From positions 930,001 to 994,000 of the forward strand of contig JAHEWK010000009.1 of the NCBI GenBank assembly GCA_020740775.1: a stretch of 64,000 bases of DNA, in the 5' to 3' direction. How positions within the stretch are numbered: position 1 is the stretch's first letter; the number at the start of each line of letters is the position of its first letter. This document shows, piece after piece, positions 55,566 through 64,000 of this stretch. The DNA comes from Ilyonectria destructans (Eukaryota > Ascomycota > Sordariomycetes > Hypocreales > Nectriaceae). The notes beneath the pieces were generated by a model. The model worked only from the letters and a program-made list of their open reading frames with translations, had not been told where the DNA came from and did no database searches. Position numbers and translations under genes: made by a program.

Positions 55566-57179
55566 CTAGACTTCAATCTTTGACGTGTCGTGTTCATCAC
55601 CAAAGGCCTCGATCTTGTAAGAGCTGAACTTGCGAGCCGGGACCTTGTTGGCAAACAGCAAGTCGATCTCTTCGAAAGTGCGGTCCTTTGTTTCCGGGAG
55701 CCGGAAGAAGGCCCAGATGAACATGAGGAAGGTCGTGCTGCCCCAGACGAAACCGGTGTACCCCTTCAGGTTCCACTTGGTGGGGTTCATGAAGTAAGGC
55801 TGGAGGACGGACGCGATAATTCCAGCAATGGAATACGCGTTGCGAGCCAAGCAGATGGTCTTTTGGCGCAGCCTCGTTGAGCCGATCTCGGCAGGAAGAG
55901 CCCATCCCAACTGACCGGCAGAAAGCTGGAACACAAAGGTCCAAACCAACGTCAGGACTGCCTGGGCCATGCCGATCTTGTCGTCTGAAGTGCGCGCGTT
56001 GAGACCTCCGATGAGGAACAGAACAACAAACATGGCGGCCATACCCCAGAGATAGGCGGTGCGGCGGCCTACGTAGGGCATGACGAGAAGCCAAGACAGA
56101 ATAGTTGCGAAGAGTGCCATGGCGTTTCCGCCAACGTTGAGTCGGTATGTTTGGTTCGTGTCCAGACCGATTTGCTGGAAAAAGTAGGTTGAGTTGTAGG
56201 CGAAGTAGAGACCTGACAAGACCTGACCTGCAAATACAACACAAGCGATCTCGGTTCGACGAAGCTCAAACCCCTTGAAGCAGTCCCAGTACGAGGTACC
56301 AACTTCCAGCTCTTGCTCGAGGTTGTTAGTGTAGACAATCAGGCCCAGGGTCTGTTGGAGCTCCGCCTCAGTAGCCTGTGGTCGGAGTCTCTTCAGCGAC
56401 TTCTCAGCTTCATCATGACGGCCAAGGCGAACAAGATGCCAGGGCGTGTCGGGGGCAAAAGAAAGCACGGGGATGAGCACGGCTGGCCAAAACCACTGGA
56501 GGGCAAAGGGGATTCGGTAGGACCACTGCGTGGTGTTGTTGACCAGTCCCGCCATGATGCCGGCGGAGATGAGCTGGCCGATGATGAAGCACATGTTGGT
56601 CCAGCTGGTGAGGTAAATTCGCAGCGACATGGGCAGCACCTCGGAGGCGTAGGCTGGGGCCGTGGTGGCAAAGATGCCCCAGGGAACACCGCAAAAGATC
56701 TCGCCAACGACGAGGACCTTGATGTTTGGTGCAAAGAAGACGATGAAGATGAAGGCGCTCAGCGAGATCAAGGAGCCGAGCAGTGTGCGGACATGGCCGA
56801 ATTTCGCAACCAGGTAGCCGTTTAGCAAAGTGCCGAAGAATCCTCCGACGGCCGACGAATTGCTCAAGCCAGCCTGCCACGCCGCCGTGAGCTGGTAATT
56901 ATCCGTCGCGGCGTTGTAGTGGCCGTATTTCTTGGCAAACCCAGGGTAGGCGTAGAAGTTGCCCAGCAGGTTCGTGTCGTAGCCTTCCATGACGACACAC
57001 ATGGAGACGGCGAGGCACCAGAAGACGGTCCGAGGGTATTTGCGAATGGCCTCGAGAGGCGGCAGGTTGTGTTCATCCTCGGAGCCCTGTCTGGCCTGTT
57101 CGGTGGTGGTTGGGTTTTTGAGGTCAGGCTCGAGGTGGTGGCCCTCGTCGTGGACGGTGGGGGAGATGGATTTTTCCAT
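55566..57179 (-). CDS. MFS sugar transporter, alpha-glucoside/alpha-galactoside type
   Basis: Proton-coupled sugar uptake in the plasma membrane. Single exon, 537 residues from ATG 57179; a longer frame starts only at TTG. Twelve membrane helices follow an acidic head. Family marks: VVMEGYDTNLLGNFYAYPGF after TM1, GYLVAKFGHVRTLLGSL between TM2 and TM3, APDTPWHLVRLGRHDEAEKS in the central loop, FAYNSTYFFQQIGLDTNQTY in TM7, and the end FFRLPETKDRTFEEIDLLFA. These are typical of the maltose/alpha-glucoside permease branch. Its head-to-head partner is a zinc-cluster regulator and the next gene is an alpha-galactosidase, so melibiose or raffinose-type sugars are likely cargo (inference). Confidence 0.9.
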   Translation of the reverse strand: MEKSISPTVHDEGHHLEPDLKNPTTTEQARQGSEDEHNLPPLEAIRKYPRTVFWCLAVSMCVVMEGYDTNLLGNFYAYPGFAKKYGHYNAATDNYQLTAAWQAGLSNSSAVGGFFGTLLNGYLVAKFGHVRTLLGSLISLSAFIFIVFFAPNIKVLVVGEIFCGVPWGIFATTAPAYASEVLPMSLRIYLTSWTNMCFIIGQLISAGIMAGLVNNTTQWSYRIPFALQWFWPAVLIPVLSFAPDTPWHLVRLGRHDEAEKSLKRLRPQATEAELQQTLGLIVYTNNLEQELEVGTSYWDCFKGFELRRTEIACVVFAGQVLSGLYFAYNSTYFFQQIGLDTNQTYRLNVGGNAMALFATILSWLLVMPYVGRRTAYLWGMAAMFVVLFLIGGLNARTSDDKIGMAQAVLTLVWTFVFQLSAGQLGWALPAEIGSTRLRQKTICLARNAYSIAGIIASVLQPYFMNPTKWNLKGYTGFVWGSTTFLMFIWAFFRLPETKDRTFEEIDLLFANKVPARKFSSYKIEAFGDEHDTSKIEV

Positions 57180-57230
57180 GTTCAGCTTCAAAGCAGAGGA
57201 AGGATGAGGGCTTAGCAATGCATAGATGCC

Positions 57231-57350
57231 AAGTGATGAAGATGGCTAGTGAAGATGCCAAGTGATGAAGATGCCTAGTGAAGATGCCAAGTGATGAAGA
57301 TGCCTAGTGAAGATGCCTAGTGATGAAGATGCCTAGTGAAGATTACTAGT
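57231..57350. repeat. Four 29-bp tandem repeats in the transporter leader
   Basis: About four copies of AGTGATGAAGATGCCTAGTG plus AAGATGCCA, lying 50-170 bp upstream of the transporter ATG, so probably in its leader or core promoter. Unit length is not a multiple of three. Confidence 0.85.
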
Positions 57351-57800
57351 GAATATTCCCAGTGAAAAAGAAGAAGCCGCGAGTGCTCTGGAGATATCAG
57401 ATTCGTTCTTCGGTCTTGTCCGGCCCCAGGCGTTATATAGACGTTCGGGGTGTCCTCAACAGGCCAATCCCCGTGGGGTGGCGTGACACCAAAGCTCTCT
57501 GGGGAAGTGCGGGGTCGAACAAGAGTCTGCGACTGGCTGGTCAAGTCCGAATATTACTCCTTTGGGCTGGATCCGATATTGCTAAGCGTTGGTGAAGTGC
57601 CTCCGAGGTCTGCGCCGAACTATTTCCCGGTCACGGGGGAGGCTGGAATCACGCTCTGCTGGCGAGTATTACTGCGGTACGAGGTACAGGTGCTCCCTCT
57701 TATGCGGCACAGGTGCTCTCTCTTATGCGGCACGGGTGCAGCCTCGGCGTGGGACCGTGTGTCAAGAGCCGAGTTGCTACGTCGTACGCCGGCATTTACT

Positions 57801-57808
57801 CCGTACGG
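57801..57808. promoter_or_regulatory. CCGTACGG palindrome, candidate cluster operator 1
   Basis: CCGTACGG lies in the spacer between the divergent transporter and regulator genes. The 10-mer CTCCGTACGG is repeated upstream of the alpha-galactosidase. Everted CCG-N2-CGG triplets are a plausible zinc-cluster target. The spacer (57180-58327) also has a TATATA element near 57435 for the transporter. Confidence 0.4.
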
Positions 57809-58327
57809 AAAGGTGAATCCTGCAGACGGGGCATATTTAAGTAACATCATGTCCTGAGAATGCGACAATCAAGCCACTCGATTACACACAGACGCGAGGT
57901 GCTCCGAGACCGCAACAGTTGGGGGCGCGATGGTGCGCAATTTTGCAACAATGGATCCCGGGGAAGACTGGTCGGCGATGTCCTTTAGTGCCTCACATTT
58001 GAGGCGTCTAGTGAGACGGTTGAGCCCCGGTTTTTGTCAATGCGGCGAAAATGCAGTCCGGCTTGTCATGGTGCAGAACAAACTCTCGAGATGCATCTCA
58101 TAGCTTCATCCATGATGACCGACTGGCTTACTATATCCGGCCTCAAACGCAACCTCACCTTGACTAGTTCACCAGCTCTCCCATTCGCCACATTGGCCAT
58201 TTTACCCGCCGTGATTCGCCCGTGTCCGCAACTCCTCATAACGTAACCCTAAATGTCCACGCGATCTCCCCTCCGCGTCCAGTCCCATCCCCACTTTCAC
58301 CGCCACCTGCATTCAATCGCCCTCACG

Positions 58328-60271
58328 ATGCCCGGCGACGAACTGCAGCCGCTGCCTCAGCAGGCCTGTGATAACTGCCGCTGCCGCAAGATCAAGTGCG
58401 ACCGCGGCTCGCCGTGCAAGCATTGCGTCGCCGCGTCGCTGCGCTGCCAGTATCTGCATGTCATTCGCCGCAAGGGGCCACGGCGAGGCATCGGCCGACG
58501 GCTGGCGCAGCTGAAGCAGGGCCAGACGGAGCTGGACAAGAACTACTTTGAGGTTATCACTGTGGACTTGCCGGCGCGGGCGAGCGGTGAGTTGAAGCCG
58601 AGCGGCAGTTCGCAGTCACCACAGTCCACCGGCAGCTCTCAATCCTGCGCCAACTCACACTCCAGCGGCAATACCGTCAGGGGTAGCAAAGAGCCGCTTC
58701 AAGGCGACGATGCGCGTCTGGCCATATCCCCGTCGACAAGTACCGAGTCCGAAAATCTTGTCGTCACCCCTGCCTCACTCGATCACTCCATCTCGTTGCT
58801 GGATGCCGTACTACCACTACCGGACCTGGTGGCCCAGCGTCGACGACTATGTCGGTCCCTCGTTGCTCACGTCGAGGTCTTCCTAAAGCACATGTTCCCC
58901 ATAATGCCCGTCATCCACGGCCATGAGATCCTCGCCGACGCAGCCCGCCTGGATCAACTGCCGCCCTCACGATACGCACTCATCGCCGCCATGTGTGCGG
59001 CCACACGCACGCAACTCCAGCTGGACTATGAAGGAAACTGCACAGGCAACGGGCCTGGTGCAGATATTCCCAAAGAGCCGCCGCTCACTGGCCAGATGCT
59101 GCTCGACATTGCAGAGACTTCACTGCGCCAATACAATGTCGTCGACGACTACACCCTGGATTCGGTTCTAGCTTCGTATTTCGTCGGCACCGGATACGGA
59201 AATCTCAACCTTAACCGCCGCTCTGGCTTCTATCTAAACCAGAGCATAAGTCTTGCCCAGTCCCTCAACCTTACCTCGGAAGCTGGCTACGTCGACCTCT
59301 GTGAAAGTGAGCGCGAGACGAGACGACGAGTCTTTTGGCTTCTCTTTGTTACAGAGAGGTCAGTTACTCTTCTCCCATGTATCATGTTCAAGGTACGTTC
59401 TGTTCTGACTGCATTCTTAGAACATTTTCCCTGCAGCACCGTCGACCCATCATGCTGCGCAGCCGGATCCCCAAGCCGCGCGTCGTCGATTCCGACTGCC
59501 CAACCGTTATGCACGACTTTCTAAATCACATTCGGGTATTCGATCTGTTGCCATGTGCGCTTTACGACTGGGATTCTCAAGACGACGAGTACAAATCCGA
59601 CGACGTTTCCCTGCCCAACAAAATCAACGCACGCCTCTCCGCGCTTCAAGTGGACAACTCCTTCATCGAAAGCCAAAGATTCGATACGCTTATTACGCAG
59701 CAATGGCTGCGTGTGTCGATGTGGCGTTTGGCGTTTGGTACACAGCCGTCTTTGGCGTACCGTCGCGAGACACATTTGCCGGTTGGGCTTCCTATCGACG
59801 CCGGCAAATCCGTCCTGGTTGAGCTTTATTCGGTTGGTCAACTGTCAAAGGACTGCCACGGGATTGGCATAGTAAGGTACTCGCCTACTTTTTGAATAAA
59901 TTACTGATCGGAAACAGGAACAAAAACTTTTCGACATTGGAATCGGTCTAGCCGACACGGCTCAATTACAAGGCCAGAACTTCTCGTCGCTCGAAATCGG
60001 CCCAAGAGACTTACTCAGCACCATCGTAAAGTTCCTAACAAGGATCCGCGGCAGCGAGTCCTATCTCCTGCCCAAGCTGTTGCAGCGTTCCGAGAACATT
60101 CTAGGTCACGTCGACCCGGTTGCGCATATCGACACACAGTGGCCCATGAGTGATGCTGGGACCAATCTCGAGGATTGGGGTATCGCTGACGATCTCTCGG
60201 TGCTAGCGGACAATTTAACGGACAATTTAACGGATAAAATAAGTTGGGAGCTGCAGGATTGGGATACATAA
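58328..60271 (+). CDS. Zn(II)2Cys6 transcription factor of the sugar cluster
   Basis: Nuclear regulator, 611 residues from exons 58328..59358, 59421..59871 and 59918..60271. ATG 58328 is preferred (A at -3); an in-frame ATG at 58253 has a poor context and would add 25 His/Pro/Arg-rich residues. The zinc cluster spans Cys 14, 17, 24, 30, 33 and 40 (QACDNCRCRKIKCD, then PCKHC). A basic linker (RRKGPRRGIGRRL) and Ser-rich stretch follow. The fungal-specific domain contains FLKHMFPIMPVIHG, ALIAAMCAATRTQLQ, YFVGTGYGNLN and RETRRRVFWLLFVTER. This composition is like AmyR/MalR-type sugar regulators. Its position between the transporter and alpha-galactosidase suggests that it controls both. Confidence 0.88.
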
Positions 60272-60630
60272 CGCCGAATATCCTATATATACCCCATTTT
60301 GTAACATGTAGGCGTTGAGGGCGAACTAGTCACATTGCGAGAGGCCAATTGCTGTATTCTGTATTTTATTTTTATTTTTTATTTTTAGCTTTACTCAATA
60401 TCATCAGATAGATCAAAGTATTCTGTATTCATATGTTGGTAACAAGGGATCAAAGACGGAACACAATATGAATGAGCTTTGTTTAATGAGTGGTGGATTG
60501 TTTCCGTGGCCAATGTATCAGCAAGCCTGCCAACATTAGAAACCATGACCGTTATTCCCGCTACTGGTCCTCCAGTACTTATATATCTCTATATCACAAT
60601 ATTCATGACTCTAGTATGCCACTAAGCCGG
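60272..60630. terminator. 3' spacer of converging regulator and alpha-galactosidase genes
   Basis: This 359-bp A/T-rich spacer between two converging genes holds their 3' ends, with a long T/A run (TATTTTATTTTTATTTTTTA, near 60362) typical of fungal polyadenylation regions. No gene is present. Confidence 0.5.
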
Positions 60631-62957
60631 TTACAATCTCTCAATAATCACAACCCTGCTGTCATAGTCGCCCTTAAACTTATACTGAATGCCGCCGTTC
60701 ATAAGCGTGGCTCCGGAATAGGTCTTGTCGTCGTCCACCTTGTAAAATGCAGAAGGGTCCAAGCCCTGAAGTCTGAATATGGGGAAGCTGTGGCTTGTCG
60801 TTTCTTGGACCTGGAACGCAAACAGAACGGCCTGGCTGCCATTCTCAGAGATGAACATGGCTGCGGGGAAGTTGGACTCCCCGGGCAGGTTCAAACGCCA
60901 CATGTCTCCTCGCACAACAATGGGATTGACCTTTTCTGCGAGGGCGATGAGGTCTGGGATCTGCTTCCTGTCCGCTTCTGGGATTGTGGCTGGGTTGAGC
61001 TCCAGGCCGAATGAACCTCCCATCATGGACACGTGAGCTCGGAATCGAATTGGAGTGGTGCGTCCGGTAACCTCGTTTGGTACGACGGATACGTGCGCAC
61101 CCATGGTTGATGCTGGGTACACCAATGAGGTGCCAAACTGAATATGGATGCGATCGAGCGCATCTGTGTTGTCCGACGTCCACACCTGGGGGAAGTACTG
61201 TAGGATACCAGGGTCAAAGCGACCACCGCCAGCCGCACAGCCTTCCCAAAGAACATCGGGGAATTGAGTCGTCAGCTCGTTCAGTACACGGTATAGGCCG
61301 AGCATGTAGGTGTGGTAGTTCTTCGGGGCAGGACTCTCGTGCATGCCTCGGTTGTTGTCCCACTTGACGTAGCTCACCGGCACGGTTCGCAGAATGTTGG
61401 ACACCGATTCGATGATAAAGTCCTGGACCTCGGGAAGGCCGACGTTCAGGACTAATTGGTTTCGCGTCTCGGTGCGCGGGTACTTGCCGGCATGCAGCAC
61501 CCAGTCAGGGTGCTTCTCGTATAGCTCGGACTTGGCGTTAATCATCTCAGGTTCGAACCAAAGTCCAAATTGCAGCGTCTTGGTCGAGTTTGCAGTTTGG
61601 AGCTTCGTGACCTTGTCTGCAAGAGACTTCAAGCCGTTGGGAAATCGAGCTGGGTTCGCCTGCCAGTCACCAAGGCCGGCGTGGTCATTGATGCGGGGAT
61701 GTTTCACCCCGAACCATCCATCGTCCAGGACAAAGAGCTCAACGCCAAGGCTTGCAGAGTCCTGGGCCATTTTGTAAATGACGCTCTCGTCAAAGTCGAA
61801 GTACAGACCCTCCCAGCTGTTAAGCAAAATGGGTCGGGGCTGGTGAACAAACTTGCTCTTGATGAGGTGGTGGCGGAAAACGCGGTGGAATTTGCGCGAC
61901 ATGCCTCCAATTCCAGAGTCTGAGAATACGGAAACGGATTCCGGAGACGTCAAAGACTCTCCGGGGCCGAGGGGCCATGAGAGCTGACCGGGGTTCATTC
62001 CGATCAAGGCACGAATGAGTCCCTTCGGGCTCTTCTCGACCTCGACGTTAAAGGAGCCTGTGTACACCAGGGAGAAGCCCCAAGCCTCGCCTTGAGACTC
62101 TGTGGTGCTTGGTGTGACGATAGAGAGAAATGGGTTGTGGCAATGAGAACTGTAGCCAGTAGTGCTTCCAAAACTATAGTCAAGTTAGTCTGACGATGTT
62201 CTCTTCTCAGGGCCATTCGCACTCACCCTTGTGTTCCGTAGTCGACCTTGCGGCGGATTCTGGTGGCCTCTCTTGACCACTCGCCATGCAGCTCGAGCAT
62301 TTCGTACTCTCTGTAGGGCAAGTCGGCACTGAAGCTGGCGAGCTTCTCAACTGAAATCTGCTCGTTTCCCTTGTTCGTAATCTTAACACTGCGCGCAATC
62401 GCGTCGTACTTGGGGAAGACGGAGTATGTCAACTCCGCTGCCACCGCGCTAAGGCTGTCGTACATGTGGATGACGAGCGTGGTGACCTGGTCGGCCTCGC
62501 CAAATGTCGAGGGGAGACCCGACAAGCTCGGCTTTCCTTGTATAACATTGTGAGACTGGTATTTGAATTCGCTGACGGTGTGGCCCTCAGATTGCTTGAT
62601 GACCATGGCCGGGGAGCGGAAGTCTCCTCGGCCCATGTCGGGAAACTCGCGTCTAAGATGGGCTTGCATAGACCAACCGCCATCAACTGGGGGAGCCGGC
62701 ACTGCCGGATCTTCGGTCACTAGACCTCCAAAGTGATCGGAAATGAGATCACCGGTTGTCTCATCGACGTGAAATCGATAGGAGGAGTTCTCTCCGTTTA
62801 GAGCGAAGGAGAGCCCGTCGACAACAACAGCTGTATAACAGAATGATTAACCACATGGACGATCAAGTTGGAGATTATTGCAACATCTCAAAGACGCCAT
62901 GAACTTACCCTTGGGCTTGGCCACAGCCAGAACGGGGTGGATGTGGGTGACCGTCAT
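60631..62957 (-). CDS. GH36 alpha-galactosidase
   Basis: Releases terminal alpha-1,6-galactose from melibiose, raffinose or galactomannan. Exons 62957..62909, 62830..62227 and 62173..60631 give 731 residues, typical for GH36. No signal peptide is evident ([16 protein letters not shown]), so it is probably intracellular and works on imported sugar. The N-terminal beta domain has [19 protein letters not shown]. The catalytic barrel shows FVLDDGWFG, the nucleophile Asp about 490 in [30 protein letters not shown], and the acid/base Asp about 552 in [12 protein letters not shown], spaced as in characterised GH36 enzymes. An intracellular enzyme beside a sugar permease and regulator makes a complete uptake-and-cleavage unit. 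Confidence 0.93.
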
Positions 62958-64000
62958 GTTGCAGTAATTGACTCAAACGGTGCTTCGGTGATGGTAGATA
63001 GTGCAAGAAGCGCGTCTCGCTTTGCACGAACAGAGACAATGTCAGACTTGACTTGAGAATGTCACGATTATATACAGCAGGGACTACGCATAAATACATA
63101 ACAGCACAGCGATTGACCCAATCGGATAGCAAAATGCCAGATTCTTGGCGCGATATGTGAAGTCCGGATATTTCCCCAAAGGGTTAGACGTGCCCGGTCG
63201 ATCATTGGTCAGGCGCCTGATCCCCAACACGGATCCTCCGTACGGGTGACCACCTTAGGGCGCCCCGAATTGACGCAAATTGAGGGGTTCTGATGGAGGT
63301 ATGATAGTAGCATTTAACTGGCTGGTTAAGGGGCGTAAATCTGTCCTGAATGGGTTTGCCGTGTTGTCGTGCGCCTTACATATGAGGTGTGAATACTGAC
63401 GCCGGTTAAATCCGGCTGTGTCTGTGTGTGCGCGTAGGCGGGCCGCGTTTCCGGCAAGCCAATCAAGTGTGTCTGGTCTCTTGTATCTCGTCTCTTCACT
63501 CATCTATTAATCATCTTCTAGTGACTTTTACTTGAGCTCAATACACTGTATACATTGTTCCTCCTGTGAACATTGGCCTTGGTCCTTCCTACTAAGTGGC
63601 ATTTTGTCACAGTACACATCTGATTCTTCGAAATGGCTTACCCTACACCTGATGCTCACACCCCCTCGCTCGCCATTTTGCTTCCAAAGAAATTAATAAA
63701 TATGTCTAGCATGCCCAACAATAGCAGCAGGGGCATAGGGTGCTAAGTGGTGCTAGAGACAATGCTCTTTAAGCGCCAAAGCCGACAACGCTGGGATAAG
63801 TGGAGTGAAACGATTGGCTGTGGACTGTTCTATGGTTACGCCGCAAGAAACTGGGGACATGATGCTCCCAAGGATAGAACACCGAGTCCAGTCTTGAGTT
63901 TTCTCCAGAGCGACGATAAAGTGGAGGCGTCGAGTCAAGCACTGGTGGCCGACAAGGAATTTTCACTTTTCTTAAATTACAGACCAGCTGGTCCGAAGAA
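62958..64000. other. Upstream of alpha-galactosidase, window end
   Basis: Holds the alpha-galactosidase promoter, with a TATATA element near 63070 and the palindrome at 63238. From 63300 to 64000 I see no supported gene; short minus-strand frames have no domain. Confidence 0.5.
63238..63245. promoter_or_regulatory. CCGTACGG palindrome, candidate cluster operator 2
   Basis: Same CTCCGTACGG 10-mer as near 57800, here 281 bp upstream of the alpha-galactosidase ATG. It is a candidate site for the cluster's zinc-cluster regulator. Confidence 0.4.

Noticed and set aside
55597..56880. Long open frames on both strands inside the sugar transporter
   Set aside because: The transporter frame is full length with family motifs; the others are by-products of codon composition.

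Overview
The window is nuclear DNA of a filamentous ascomycete, most likely a Sordariomycete and possibly a hypocrealean. The basis is short introns of about 45-95 bp with gtaagt-type donors, Zn(II)2Cys6 regulators, fungal-type P450, rhodopsin-like and GH114 families, secreted cysteine-rich proteins, and stop codons at CpA>TpA positions that resemble repeat-induced point mutation (RIP). I recognise no rRNA, tRNA, CRISPR array or bacterial operon. Exon joins were worked out by eye, and family names come from motif recognition, not from a search.

Left part (1-10.4 kb): a nitrogen/amino-acid neighbourhood. It holds the start of an MFS permease of the allantoate type (1-444, cut by the window edge), a full ATP-dependent 5-oxoprolinase (1274-5339), a decayed secreted-protein gene (5992-6571), and a Zn2Cys6 regulator divergent from an aspartate-type aminotransferase (6947-10363). 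5-oxoprolinase yields glutamate, which an aspartate-type aminotransferase can use. Next come a WD40-repeat relic, a gene-poor stretch, a small secreted six-cysteine protein with a Gly/Ser/Asn tail (13748-14157) and a SET/MYND-type protein (14690-15837).

Middle part (16.6-33.1 kb): two diverged copies of one module, a cytochrome P450 on the minus strand facing away from an FAD monooxygenase on the plus strand. Of the four genes only the monooxygenase of copy A (20977-22540) is intact. P450-A has a stop, a frameshift and lost its K-helix; P450-B has a stop and a frameshift; monooxygenase-B lost its N-terminus, is frameshifted and has four TAG codons, each at a Trp position of copy A. Copy A also contains a dead amino-acid permease. 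Between the copies lie two unusual Cys-rich genes, one apparently broken in C runs, plus minisatellites and degenerate repeats.

Right-middle part (35-51.4 kb): a rhodopsin-like membrane protein, a small Cys-rich protein, a helical protein with a central hydrophobic segment, two unknown genes, an Hsp70-like gene whose frame is interrupted by 22 C, and a secreted GH114 glycosidase. A run of 19 G lies at 43.4 kb.

Right end (54-64 kb): a second WD40 relic with three CpA>TpA stops, a 0.6 kb element with long terminal inverted repeats, then a probable alpha-galactoside utilisation cluster: MFS sugar transporter (55566-57179), Zn2Cys6 regulator (58328-60271) and GH36 alpha-galactosidase (60631-62957). 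A 10-base sequence, CTCCGTACGG, occurs both in the transporter/regulator intergenic region and upstream of the galactosidase.
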